A program made the translations under genes and the position numbers. From NCBI GenBank assembly GCA_963837325.1, contig CAWIMV010000002.1, positions 992,001 to 1,056,000 on the forward strand: a DNA stretch of 64,000 nt. Direction: 5' to 3'. Of this stretch, positions 1 through 7,913 are shown one piece after another. The number at the start of each line of letters is the position of its first letter. Position 1 is the first letter of the stretch. Origin of the DNA: CAVQKZ01 sp963837325 (GTDB taxonomy: Bacteria > Actinomycetota > Actinomycetes > Mycobacteriales > Jatrophihabitantaceae). The notes beneath the pieces were generated by a model that was not told the origin of the DNA, searched no databases, and saw nothing but the letters and a program-made list of their open reading frames with translations.

Positions 1-342
1 ACCCGATGGGTGGGGGCGGCAATCGTGCTCATCGGCCTGCTCAATCTCGCCATGCCCGAGCTCATCCTGGCGGTGTCCTACCGCCGGCTGCGGCGGGTCA
101 GTGACCAGCACTGGACGTATCGCATCACGACCGAGGACATCACCGAGTCGACCCCGATGTTCAGCTCGACCCGGCCGTGGAGCGGTGTCCGGCGAGTGAC
201 CGAGACGCCGGATCTCTGGCTGCTGCGCACCCAGCTCGGCGGCATCATCGGCCTGCCCAAGCGGGCCTTCACGCCCGAACAGGCCCGCCAGCTCCGCGGC
301 ATCCTGTCCCAGCGCGGGCTGGCCGAAGCCGTACGGCAGTAA
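1..342 (+). CDS. YcxB-like membrane protein, 3' part (5' end outside window)
   Basis: The reading frame is open from the first base, so the gene probably begins upstream; an internal GTG at position 10 could also start a 110-residue product. The visible part begins with a hydrophobic segment (GAAIVLIGLLNLAMPELIL) followed by a soluble beta-rich tail. A Trp-rich stretch with 'RPWSGVRRVTET..LWLL' and 'IGLPKRAFT' near the end matches the YcxB-like C-terminal domain, in which a short cytosolic domain follows two membrane helices. Only the second helix would be present here. Function is not known for the family. The next gene starts 28 bases downstream on the same strand. Family assignment is fairly secure; role is unknown. 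Confidence 0.6.
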   Translation, partial: TRWVGAAIVLIGLLNLAMPELILAVSYRRLRRVSDQHWTYRITTEDITESTPMFSSTRPWSGVRRVTETPDLWLLRTQLGGIIGLPKRAFTPEQARQLRGILSQRGLAEAVRQ

Positions 343-370
343 CCGAACGCACGTTTGATAGCATGACCGG

Positions 371-1003
371 ATGACGGCGGTATTCCAAGGCTCCCTGCTC
401 GACGTCGGCGACGAGGTCGAGCCCGGACCGCTCGGCGACACGGTCCGGCGCACCCAGCTCAGCCGCGGCGCCTGGCTCGACGTGCGCCGGGGCTGGATTG
501 CCGGTGCCGACGCCCTGTTCGACCGACTCGTCGAGGTCGTGCCCTGGCAGGCGGAACGCCGGATGATGTACGAACGGGTCGTCGACGTCCCGCGGCTGCT
601 GTGTTTCTACGGCGAGGGCGAGGCCCTGCCCGACCCAGCGCTCGCCGCGGCGAAGGCAATGCTCGACACGCATTACGCCGATGAACTCGGCGAGCCGTTC
701 GTCACCGCCGGGCTGTGCCTCTACCGCGACGGCCGCGACAGCGTCGCCTGGCACGGCGACCGCATCGGGCGCAGCCGCACCGAAGACACGATGGTCGCGA
801 TCATCTCCGTCGGTGACCCGCGCACCCTGGCCCTGCGTCCCCGCGGCGGAGGTGGGCCGACGCTGCGGCAGGAGCTCGGCCACGGCGACCTCATCGTCAT
901 GGGCGGAAGCTGCCAGCGAACGTGGGAGCACGCCGTGCCGAAGACCGCGCGTCCGGTCGGGCCGCGGATCAGCATCCAATTCCGTACCCGTGGCGTGCGC
1001 TGA
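371..1003 (+). CDS. AlkB-family 2-oxoglutarate/Fe(II) dioxygenase
   Basis: A 210-residue protein of the size of bacterial AlkB homologues, which oxidatively remove alkyl groups from N1-methyladenine and N3-methylcytosine in DNA or RNA. The iron ligands are visible: HGD in 'VAWHGDRIGR' (about residues 126-128) and a distal His in 'WEHAVPKT'. The 2-oxoglutarate-binding Arg pair is in 'RISIQFRTRG' at the C-terminus. 'LCLYRDGRDSVAWH' corresponds to the conserved N-Y/R-x-G-x-D-x-x-x-x-H stretch. It is a single-gene unit, with the molybdo-oxidoreductase start 44 bases further on. Family assignment is strong; the substrate (DNA, RNA or other) cannot be told from sequence. Confidence 0.88.
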   Translation: MTAVFQGSLLDVGDEVEPGPLGDTVRRTQLSRGAWLDVRRGWIAGADALFDRLVEVVPWQAERRMMYERVVDVPRLLCFYGEGEALPDPALAAAKAMLDTHYADELGEPFVTAGLCLYRDGRDSVAWHGDRIGRSRTEDTMVAIISVGDPRTLALRPRGGGGPTLRQELGHGDLIVMGGSCQRTWEHAVPKTARPVGPRISIQFRTRGVR

Positions 1004-1046
1004 TCCGGTTGAATGGTTCGCACCGGCCGGTCAGAAGGGTGGCGCG

Positions 1047-1643
1047 ATGGCGATCTTTTCTCCTGGATTTCACGGCCGTCGCAACACCGACGTGCAGTTG
1101 CCGCCGGGCCAGTACCTGACCGAAGACTTCCCGGTGCTGTCAGCCGGACCCACGCCCCGGGTCCCGCTCGACCAGTGGCAGTTCGTCATCACCAACGAGC
1201 TCGGCAAGAAGTACGAGTGGTCCTGGGCGCAGTTGCAGGCGCTGCCGCAAGAGACGCCGACGGCCGACATTCACTGCGTCACCCGGTGGTCGAAGCTCGC
1301 GACGTCCTGGCAGGGCGTCTCGCTCGACACCCTCATGGCCGACGTCGAGACGACGGCCGACTACGCGATGGCCCACTCCTACGGCGGCTACACCACCAAC
1401 CTGCCGCTCGAGGATCTGCTCGACGGCCAAGCCTGGATCGTGCACCAGTTCGAGGGCGAAGACCTGCCGTCGGAGCACGGCGGCCCGGCCCGGATGATCG
1501 TGCCGCACCTCTACTTCTGGAAATCGGCCAAGTGGGTCCGCGGCCTCGAGCTGATGCTGCAGGACGAGCCCGGCTTCTGGGAGACCGCCGGCTACCACGA
1601 CTACGGGGACCCATGGCGCGAGCAGCGGTATCAGGGCGACTAG
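1047..1643 (+). CDS. Sulfite-oxidase-like molybdopterin oxidoreductase
   Basis: A 198-residue protein consisting of just the oxidoreductase molybdopterin-binding fold. The Cys in 'DIHCVTRWSK' (about residue 76) is the expected Mo ligand, and 'HSYGGYTTNL', 'GPARMIVPHLYFWKSAKWV' and the final 'GFWETAGYHDYGDPW' are typical of the small cytosolic YedY/sulfite-oxidase-like class. No Tat signal or dimerisation domain is present, so it should act in the cytoplasm. The ATG at 1047 is used because the longer open frame upstream runs through the AlkB gene. The next gene, a flavin reductase, overlaps it by 31 bases, so the pair is likely a two-component redox system. The physiological substrate is unknown. 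Confidence 0.88.
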   Translation: MAIFSPGFHGRRNTDVQLPPGQYLTEDFPVLSAGPTPRVPLDQWQFVITNELGKKYEWSWAQLQALPQETPTADIHCVTRWSKLATSWQGVSLDTLMADVETTADYAMAHSYGGYTTNLPLEDLLDGQAWIVHQFEGEDLPSEHGGPARMIVPHLYFWKSAKWVRGLELMLQDEPGFWETAGYHDYGDPWREQRYQGD

Positions 1644-2377
1644 GCGGCCGGCTGGTCTGGCGCAGCGCCACGCTGGTCGAGTACCGCGACGAGACGCCCA
1701 GTGCCCGCACGCTGGTGCTCGAGGTTGCCGATTGGCCGGGCCATCTCGCCGGCCAGCACGTCGACGTCCGGCTTACGGCCGAAGACGGCTACCAGGCCGT
1801 ACGCAGCTACTCACTGGCCCAACCGGCCGCGGCCGATCGCATCGCCATCACGGTGCAGCGGGTGCCCGACGGCGAGGTGTCGCCGTACCTGACCGGCGGG
1901 CTGGCGGTCGGCGACGCGATCGAGCTCCGCGGCCCGCTCGGCGGGTGGTTCGTGTGGCGGCCGGACGACACGGATCCGGTGCTTTTGGTGGCCGGCGGTT
2001 CGGGGATCGTCCCGCTGATGGCGATGGTGCAGGCCCGCCGCGCCGCCGGCAGCCGGGCGCCGTTCCGGCTGCTCTACTCGGTGCGGACGCCCGCGGACCT
2101 GTACTACGCCGCCGAGCTGCGGGTGCCCCGGCCCGGCGACGGCGGCCTGGACGTGAACTACGTATTCACCCGGGCCGTCCCGGACGGATTCGCACGGCCG
2201 CCGGCGCGCATCGGCGTCGCCGACGTCAACAACCACGGCTGGCCCCCCGACTTCGAGCCGACGTGCTTCGTCTGTGGCCCGACCGGCTTCGTCGAAGGCG
2301 TGGCCAACATCCTGGTCGCGCTCGGCCATGACCCGCGCCGGGTCAAGACCGAGCGCTTTGGTCCCACTGGAGGCTGA
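1613..2377 (+). CDS. Ferredoxin-reductase-type FAD/NAD(P)-binding oxidoreductase
   Basis: About 254 residues with the two FNR-superfamily domains. The flavin-binding barrel includes 'VRSYSLAQ' (RxYS motif, about residues 65-72) and a Gly-rich 'ELRGPLGGWFVW'. The NAD(P)-binding domain includes 'LLVAGGSGIVPLMAM' (GGSGI/TP nucleotide loop) and the distal 'CFVCGPTGFVE'. There is no 2Fe-2S domain, so electrons go straight to a partner. The start at ATG 1613 lies inside the end of the molybdo-oxidoreductase gene, giving tight translational coupling. By family knowledge and context it probably feeds electrons to, or takes them from, that Mo enzyme. Partner assignment is inference. Confidence 0.87.
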   Translation: MARAAVSGRLGGRLVWRSATLVEYRDETPSARTLVLEVADWPGHLAGQHVDVRLTAEDGYQAVRSYSLAQPAAADRIAITVQRVPDGEVSPYLTGGLAVGDAIELRGPLGGWFVWRPDDTDPVLLVAGGSGIVPLMAMVQARRAAGSRAPFRLLYSVRTPADLYYAAELRVPRPGDGGLDVNYVFTRAVPDGFARPPARIGVADVNNHGWPPDFEPTCFVCGPTGFVEGVANILVALGHDPRRVKTERFGPTGG

Positions 2378-2378
2378 C

Positions 2379-2666
2379 ATGAGCGAGCTGTACCAGGACG
2401 GCAACGCGCTGGCCGGGCCGTTGCGCGAGATCTTCGCCGTCGACGTCACCACCGCGATCCAGCGCTGTGCGCACTGCGGCCGCACCGGACCGGTTGCGGT
2501 GCTGCGGGTGTACCGGCATGCGCCGGGGATGGTGGGACGCTGTCCCGGCTGCGACGAAGTCGTCCTGCGCCTGGTCCGCGGCCCGACGGACGCCTGGCTC
2601 GATCTGAGCGGCACGCTCAGCCTGCGGATCCCGATGCCGCCACCGACCGATGAGGAGAGGCAATGA
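2379..2666 (+). CDS. DUF6510 small zinc-ribbon protein
   Basis: A 95-residue protein starting one base after the reductase stop. Two CxxC knuckles (C-A-H-C near residue 30 and C-P-G-C near residue 53) form a probable zinc ribbon. 'LRVYRHAPGMVGRCPGCDEVVLRLVR' and the acidic start 'GNALAGPLREIF' match the actinobacterial DUF6510 family. These genes commonly sit beside a sulfite-oxidase-like enzyme and a flavin reductase, exactly as here. It could be an assembly or electron-transfer accessory, but no activity is known. Ends 24 bases before the MFS gene. Confidence 0.8.
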   Translation: MSELYQDGNALAGPLREIFAVDVTTAIQRCAHCGRTGPVAVLRVYRHAPGMVGRCPGCDEVVLRLVRGPTDAWLDLSGTLSLRIPMPPPTDEERQ

Positions 2667-2690
2667 CCGTCCCGAACGGCCGGAGGACGC

Positions 2691-4196
2691 ATGTCGGCTA
2701 GGTCCGCAGCGCCGGCCTCCGCCCAGGTCCGGCTGAGCGAGGCCTCCGGGCGGTGGGTGCTGGTGGCGGCCGTGCTCGGCTCCGGCCTGGCCGGCATCGA
2801 CGCCACCGTGGTCAACATCGCGCTGCCGGCCCTCGGTGACGATCTGCACGCCGGCTTCGGCGGATTGCAGTGGACGATCAACGGCTACACCCTGACGCTG
2901 GCCTCGCTCATCCTGCTCGGCGGATCGCTCGGCGACCGGTACGGCCGGCGCCGGGTGTTCCTGATCGGCGTGGCCTGGTTCGCGGTGGCGTCGGCACTGT
3001 GCGCGCTCGCGCCGACGGTCGAGGTGCTGATCGCGGCGCGGGCGTTGCAGGGAATCGGCGGAGCGCTGCTGACGCCCGGCAGCCTCGCGTTGATCTCCGC
3101 GTCGTTCGTCCCCGATGATCGAGCCAAGGCGATCGGGGCCTGGTCCGGATTCGGCGGCGTGGCCACTGCGGTGGGACCGTTCATCGGGGGCTACCTCGTC
3201 GACGGCCCGGGGTGGCGGTGGATCTTCGTCGTCAACCTGCCGCTGGCTGCCGTCGTCATCGTGCTCGGTCGCCGCCACGTGCCCGAGACGCTCGACCCCG
3301 ACGCCGTTCCGCACCTGGACGTGCTCGGCGCGGTGCTGGGTGCGATCGGGCTCGGCGGGATCACCTATTCGCTGATCGCGGCCGGCGACGGATGGTCACC
3401 GGCGGTGGTTGTCGCCGCGGTGCTTGGCCTGGCCGCGCTCGCCGGCTTCGTGCGCACCGAACGGCACAGCCGACATCCCATGCTGCCGCCGGACATCTTT
3501 GCCAACCGACAGTTCACCAGCGCGAACGTGGTGACGTTCGCCGTCTACGCTGCGCTGGGCGGCGTGTTCTTCCTGCTGGTCGTGAACCTCCAGGTTGCCG
3601 CCGGATTCTCGCCGCTGCTCGCCGGCACGGCGCTGCTGCCGGTCACGGCGATCATGCTGGCGCTGTCGGCCAGAGCCGGTGCGCTCGCCGGCCGCATCGG
3701 CCCGCGGTTGCCGATGTCGCTCGGCCCGTTGATCGCCGCAGGCGGGGTGTTGCTGTACCTGCGCATCGGGCGCGACGCGTCGTACCTCACCGACGTGCTG
3801 CCCGCGGTCATCGTCTTCGGCCTCGGGCTCACGCTGATCGTGGCACCGCTGACCACCACCGTCCTGGCCGCGGCCGAGACCAAGCACGCCGGGGTCGCCT
3901 CGGGTGTCAACAACGCGGTCGCCCGCGCCGCCGCGTTGCTGGCCGTGGCCGTCCTGCCGGTTGTCGCCGGCATCTCCGGTGACGACTACCAGAACCCGTC
4001 CGCGTTCCTGCACGGCTTCCGCATAGCGATGCTGACGTGCGCCGGCCTCCTGGTGGCCGGCGGGCTGCTCTCGCTGGCCTTGATCCGCAACCCCGTCAAG
4101 GACGAGCCGGCCGAGCCGTCCGACCGTCGGCACTACTGCTGCATCGACGGTCCGCCGGTCCAGGCGGAGACCGTACGATCCGGCTCGACCGGCTAG
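2691..4196 (+). CDS. MFS drug transporter, DHA2 (14-helix) family
   Basis: A 501-residue integral membrane protein with about 14 hydrophobic segments, the length and helix count of the EmrB/QacA (DHA2) exporters. Motif A is visible as 'GGSLGDRYGRRRVF' after the second helix, and the antiporter motif C as 'AVGPFIGGYLVDGPGWRW'. The segment before motif A, 'GIDATVVNIALPALG', is diagnostic of this family (motif D1). A GGAGG Shine-Dalgarno sits 6 bases upstream of ATG 2691. It is the last gene of the co-directional Mo-oxidoreductase/reductase/DUF6510 run and may be co-transcribed with it. It should export an organic compound by proton antiport; the substrate is unknown. Confidence 0.9.
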   Translation: MSARSAAPASAQVRLSEASGRWVLVAAVLGSGLAGIDATVVNIALPALGDDLHAGFGGLQWTINGYTLTLASLILLGGSLGDRYGRRRVFLIGVAWFAVASALCALAPTVEVLIAARALQGIGGALLTPGSLALISASFVPDDRAKAIGAWSGFGGVATAVGPFIGGYLVDGPGWRWIFVVNLPLAAVVIVLGRRHVPETLDPDAVPHLDVLGAVLGAIGLGGITYSLIAAGDGWSPAVVVAAVLGLAALAGFVRTERHSRHPMLPPDIFANRQFTSANVVTFAVYAALGGVFFLLVVNLQVAAGFSPLLAGTALLPVTAIMLALSARAGALAGRIGPRLPMSLGPLIAAGGVLLYLRIGRDASYLTDVLPAVIVFGLGLTLIVAPLTTTVLAAAETKHAGVASGVNNAVARAAALLAVAVLPVVAGISGDDYQNPSAFLHGFRIAMLTCAGLLVAGGLLSLALIRNPVKDEPAEPSDRRHYCCIDGPPVQAETVRSGSTG

Positions 4197-4218
4197 GCCG
4201 TCGGCAGGGAGGATGCCC

Positions 4219-5259
4219 GTGACCCCGATCGATCCTGACGAGCACGCTCGACAGTTGGCCGCCGAGTCGTTGGCGGCCGAAGACGTCACGGGCTGGTTCG
4301 AGCGGCTGTACGACCAGGCCGGCCGGGGTGAGGCGGTCGTGCCGTGGGATCGCGGCGGGCCGCACCCGCTGTTGCTGCAGTGGGCGCAGGGTCAACCGGC
4401 TGCCGGGCCGGGTCGCGCCCTCGTCGTCGGTGCCGGTCTCGGCGGCGACGCCGAACTCGTCGCCGGCCTCGGCTTCACGACCGTCGCCTTCGACGTGTCG
4501 CCCTCCGCGATCCGCTCCGCCAAGGAGCGCTTTCCGCAGTCGCCGGTGGACTACACCGTCGCCGACCTGCTCGATCCGCCGCCGGAGTGGCGCGGCGCGT
4601 TCGACCTCGTCGTCGAGGCCCTCACCGTGCAATCGATGCCGCGCTCGGCCCGCGCCGCGGCGACCGGCAATGTCACGTCGTTCGTGGCGCCGGGAGGCCG
4701 GCTGGTCGTCATCGCCGCGGCCCAGGTCGATGCCGACGTCCAGCCCGGGCCGCCGTGGCCCCTGACCAAGGACGAGGTCGACGCCTTCGCGGCCGGTCCG
4801 GTGCAGCCGGTCAGCATCACCATGCTGCCGAACCCGAACGATCCGGGCACGCAACGCTGGCTGGCTGAGTTCCAGCGGGTTGATGACCAGCAGCGCGATG
4901 CCGACATCGAGACCGTGCTCGCCGCCTACGCTGCATTTGCCCGCGGCGACATCGATGCGGCAGTGCGCGACCTGCACCCTGATGTCGAATGGATCGAGCC
5001 GGACGAGTTCCCCGGCGGTGGCCGCTACGTCGGGCCGGCCGCGGTGGCCGGATACCTCGCGCGGTCGCGGGCCGCGTGGGCGCAGTTGCACTCCGAGCCC
5101 ACCGCGCGCCGTGACGGCAATCGGATCGTCGTCGTGCACCGGGTGCGCGGTGTGCTGGTCGACGGCACACCCGTGGAGAACGCGGTCGCCGACGTGTTCA
5201 CGATGGAGGACGGCCGGGTCACCCAGATGCAAGCCCACGCGGACCCGGCTGCCGTATGA
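4219..5259 (+). CDS. SAM-dependent methyltransferase fused to SnoaL-like domain
   Basis: About 346 residues. The first ~210 are a class I methyltransferase of the thiopurine-methyltransferase-like type: the early 'WFERLYDQAGRGEAVVPWDR' and the SAM-binding glycine loop 'ALVVGAGLGGDAELVAGLG', followed by 'VAFDVSPSAI'. The last ~120 residues are a separate NTF2/SnoaL-like fold ('VLAAYAAFARGDIDAAVRDLHPDVEWIEPDEFPGG' cut across the motif) ending in 'VTQMQAHADP'. The AGGGAGG element lies directly against the ATG at 4213 but six bases before GTG 4219, so the GTG is the better start. Fusion of these two folds is unusual. The stop overlaps the next start by four bases (ATGA). The methyl acceptor is unknown. 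Confidence 0.82.
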   Translation: MTPIDPDEHARQLAAESLAAEDVTGWFERLYDQAGRGEAVVPWDRGGPHPLLLQWAQGQPAAGPGRALVVGAGLGGDAELVAGLGFTTVAFDVSPSAIRSAKERFPQSPVDYTVADLLDPPPEWRGAFDLVVEALTVQSMPRSARAAATGNVTSFVAPGGRLVVIAAAQVDADVQPGPPWPLTKDEVDAFAAGPVQPVSITMLPNPNDPGTQRWLAEFQRVDDQQRDADIETVLAAYAAFARGDIDAAVRDLHPDVEWIEPDEFPGGGRYVGPAAVAGYLARSRAAWAQLHSEPTARRDGNRIVVVHRVRGVLVDGTPVENAVADVFTMEDGRVTQMQAHADPAAV

Positions 5260-6362
5260 GCGATCCCGAGATCCGCACCGTCGGGGTCGAGGAAGAGTTC
5301 CTGCTGGTCAGTGCCGACGCCGGCGAACTCGTTGCCGCCGGCGACCGCGTGGCCGCGTTGGCGCAGGAGCTGGCCGATGACGACGACGCGGCCGACCACG
5401 AACTCAAGCAGGAGCAGGCCGAGATCGGCTCGCCGCCGTGCGCGTCCCTCGACGACCTGCGCAGCCAGCTCACCGACCGGCGCCGGAGCCTGGCGGCCGC
5501 GGCGGCCACTCTCGACGCCCGGATCGCCGCGCTGGGCACCTGCCCGCTCGCGGGGGAGACGTCGACCACGGAGGACTCGCGCTACCACCGGCTGATCGAA
5601 CGCTTCGGCACGGTCACCGGCGCGGAGCAGTTCACCTGCGGTCAGCACGTCCACGTCAGCGTCGCCTCTGACGACGAGGCCGTCGCGGCCATCGACCGGC
5701 TGCAGCAGTGGCTGCCCGTCGTGCGCGCCCTTTCGGCCAACTCGCCGTTCTGGCACGAGCACGACACCGACTACGCCAGCTACCGCTCGGTGCTGTGGCA
5801 GCGGTGGCCAACCGCCGGCCCGACCCAGCCGTTCGGCACCTTCGCGACCTACCGCGACACCGTCGAGCGGTTGATTCGCGGCGGTGCCGCGCTCGACGAG
5901 GCGGCCATCTACTTCGACGCGCGGGTCTCGGCCCGCTATCCCACGGTCGAGATCCGCGTGGCCGACGTCAGCCTCGATGTCGAGCGCACGGTCGCCATCG
6001 CGGCGCTGTGCCGCGCGCTGGTCGAGGAATCGGTCCGCAGCTGGCGGGCCGGTGAGCCGGCGCCGTCGATCCGGGCCGAGTACCTGCACGCGGCCGGCTG
6101 GGCCGCGGCGCGATCCGGGCTCTCGGACCGGCTGTTGATCCTGCCCAGGGCCGAGCCGGTGCGCGCGATCGATGCCGTGGAGCAGCTCGTCGCGTTCGTC
6201 CGTCCGGCGCTGGACCGCTTCGGCGACACCGACCTCGTCGCGGCCGAACTCGACCGGGTGCGTTCGGAGGGGACGGGCGCGGCGCAGCAGCGGGCCTACG
6301 TCCGAGCCGGCGCCGACATGCAGGCCCTGACGGCCTGGGCCTGCGAGCGCACCACGGGCTGA
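5256..6362 (+). CDS. YbdK-type carboxylate-amine ligase (GCS2 family)
   Basis: A 368-residue protein matching the length of the YbdK subgroup of glutamate-cysteine ligase family 2. Recognisable are the N-terminal 'VGVEEEFLLV' (metal/ATP-binding Glu cluster), 'CGQHVHVSV' in the middle, and 'YPTVEIRVADVSLD' towards the C-terminus. Such enzymes form amide bonds between a carboxylate (often glutamate) and an amine using ATP; E. coli YbdK shows weak gamma-glutamyl-cysteine activity. The gene is translationally coupled to the methyltransferase-SnoaL gene by a 4-base overlap. Substrate and pathway are unknown; a role in small-thiol metabolism is one possibility. Confidence 0.88.
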   Translation: MSDPEIRTVGVEEEFLLVSADAGELVAAGDRVAALAQELADDDDAADHELKQEQAEIGSPPCASLDDLRSQLTDRRRSLAAAAATLDARIAALGTCPLAGETSTTEDSRYHRLIERFGTVTGAEQFTCGQHVHVSVASDDEAVAAIDRLQQWLPVVRALSANSPFWHEHDTDYASYRSVLWQRWPTAGPTQPFGTFATYRDTVERLIRGGAALDEAAIYFDARVSARYPTVEIRVADVSLDVERTVAIAALCRALVEESVRSWRAGEPAPSIRAEYLHAAGWAAARSGLSDRLLILPRAEPVRAIDAVEQLVAFVRPALDRFGDTDLVAAELDRVRSEGTGAAQQRAYVRAGADMQALTAWACERTTG

Positions 6363-6390
6363 GTCGCACCGGCGAGGTAGCTTCGCAGTC

Positions 6391-6990
6391 ATGCCGGGCC
6401 AGCCACGGTTCCCGACCGACCACGAGCCGACGATCGACGTCCGGCCCGCGGTGGGCCGCTTCGACGACTTCGCCACCGTCGTCGGCGTCCAGCGGCCCGA
6501 CGCGCGGGGCTGCTGGTGCATGGCCTACCGCGACAGCCGGGTGCCCGCGCTGGAGCGGCCGGCGTACATGCAGGCGGAGTGCGCAGCCGACCCCGGCCCC
6601 GGCGTGTTGGTCTACGTCGACGACATCCCGGCCGGTTGGTGCTCCATCGCGCCGAGAGCGAGCTACCGGCGCTTGCTCAACTCCCGCACCATCCCCGTCG
6701 TCGACGACCGCGAAGCCTGGAGTGCCGTCTGCTTCGTCGTCCGCTCCGGCTACCGCAAGCACGGCCTGATGCACCACCTGCTGGCCGGTGCGGTGCAGCA
6801 TGCAGCGGCGCGCGGCGCCGACGTCATCGAGGGCTATCCCGTGGATGCCGAGGACGGGCGCGTCGACACCATCTCCGGCTACGTCGGAACGCTGGCGCTG
6901 TTCGAGCGCGCCGGGTTCCAACGCGCAGCGGCCACCACTGGTCGTAGCGGCGGCCGCCCGCGCTGGGTGATGCGCAAGCTGCTGGGCTGA
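6391..6990 (+). CDS. GNAT-family N-acetyltransferase
   Basis: A 199-residue protein with a GNAT core. The acetyl-CoA loop is probably 'VRSGYRKHGLMHHLL' (about residues 117-131) and the last strand/helix is 'TLALFERAGFQRAA'. The N-terminal half, with 'GCWCMAYR' and 'VYVDDIPAGWCSIAPRASYRRL', matches the actinobacterial subgroup that carries a Trp/Cys-rich acceptor region. It acts in the cytosol; the acceptor is unknown. It is preceded by 28 non-coding bases and lies in the same direction as the ligase. Family certain, substrate not inferable. Confidence 0.85.
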   Translation: MPGQPRFPTDHEPTIDVRPAVGRFDDFATVVGVQRPDARGCWCMAYRDSRVPALERPAYMQAECAADPGPGVLVYVDDIPAGWCSIAPRASYRRLLNSRTIPVVDDREAWSAVCFVVRSGYRKHGLMHHLLAGAVQHAAARGADVIEGYPVDAEDGRVDTISGYVGTLALFERAGFQRAAATTGRSGGRPRWVMRKLLG

Positions 6991-7023
6991 GCAGCAGAGC
7001 GACGGCGTGTCGTTCTGGGATTG

Positions 7024-7692
7024 CTAGTCACCGGTACGGGTGAAGGTCAGGTGGACGACGCCTTGGGGTGAGGGGACGATCTCCACCTCGAAGCGCTGCT
7101 CGAGACCCTCGAGGCCGGCCCAGAGGCTCACTCCGCGACCGAGCACGATCGGTGTCATCGTCACGTGCAGGTGGTCGATGAGGTCGTCGGCGAGGAAGTT
7201 GCGAACCGTCGTCGGCCCGCCGCCGATGCGGACGTCGAGGCCGCCGGCCGCGTCGCGGGCCTCGGCCAGCACGTCGGCCGGCGCGGCGTCCCGGAAGTGG
7301 AATGTGGTGCCGCCGGCCATCTCGATCGACGGGCGCGGGTGATGGGTGAGGACGAATACCGGCGTGTGGAACGGCGGTTCGTCGCCCCACCAGCCGCGCC
7401 AGGACTCGTCCTCCCACGGACCGGTTTGCGGGCCGAATTTTCCCCGCCCCATGATCTCAGCGCCGATGCCGCGGAAGTCCGACTCGGTGAACGCGTTGTC
7501 GACGCCTCGGCTGCCGCCCGGTCCGCGACCCTGCAGCTCGCGACCCATCGCCGTGTCGAAAAACCATTCCATCAGTCGGAGGCCGGCGTGGCCGAAGGGC
7601 GCGTCAAGGGTCTGTCCTTCTCCGGTCGCGAAGCCGTCGAGGGAGACGCCGAAGTTGTGGACGCGGGCGAGCTGGTGAGTGGGTTCGCTCAT
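7024..7692 (-). CDS. Dihydrofolate-reductase-like (RibD C-terminal) protein
   Basis: A 222-residue protein from the ATG at 7692; a longer open frame upstream has no family similarity and crosses a promoter-like gap. It has the features of the RibD-C/DHFR-like NADPH-dependent reductase fold: 'GVSLDGFATGEG' at the N-terminus, 'EIMGRGKFGP', 'PVFVLTHHPR' and the Gly-rich 'VRIGGGPTTVRNFLADDL' followed by 'MTPIVLGRGVSLW'. These small stand-alone proteins are abundant in actinobacteria and mostly have no known substrate. AAAGG lies about 7 bases upstream of the start. It is convergent with the GNAT gene. Confidence 0.87.
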   Translation of the reverse strand: MSEPTHQLARVHNFGVSLDGFATGEGQTLDAPFGHAGLRLMEWFFDTAMGRELQGRGPGGSRGVDNAFTESDFRGIGAEIMGRGKFGPQTGPWEDESWRGWWGDEPPFHTPVFVLTHHPRPSIEMAGGTTFHFRDAAPADVLAEARDAAGGLDVRIGGGPTTVRNFLADDLIDHLHVTMTPIVLGRGVSLWAGLEGLEQRFEVEIVPSPQGVVHLTFTRTGD

Positions 7693-7913
7693 GGGTCGAA
7701 GCCTTTCGAGTGGCGGCAACGGATGGTAGCTGGCTGCCTCCGCACCGACGCCGCGCTGGTGCTGTGACCCGGCGAATGTCGGGTCAGAGGTGAATGTCAA
7801 ATTCGTGTTAAAATACTGCGAGGCGTTGTTCTGACCGCCTGCCTTGTCTCCACGATGTCGGGCTGCCGGCACCGAAGCCCCGCTCTGGTGCGGTTCCCGT
7901 CCAGGAGATTCCC

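Noticed and set aside
4096..6521. Long minus-strand open frames (380 and 498 codons) opposite the methyltransferase-SnoaL and ligase genes
   Set aside because: They are mirror frames of high-GC genes: composition is Arg/Gly/Asp-rich without domain motifs, and the plus-strand genes have clear families and start sites.
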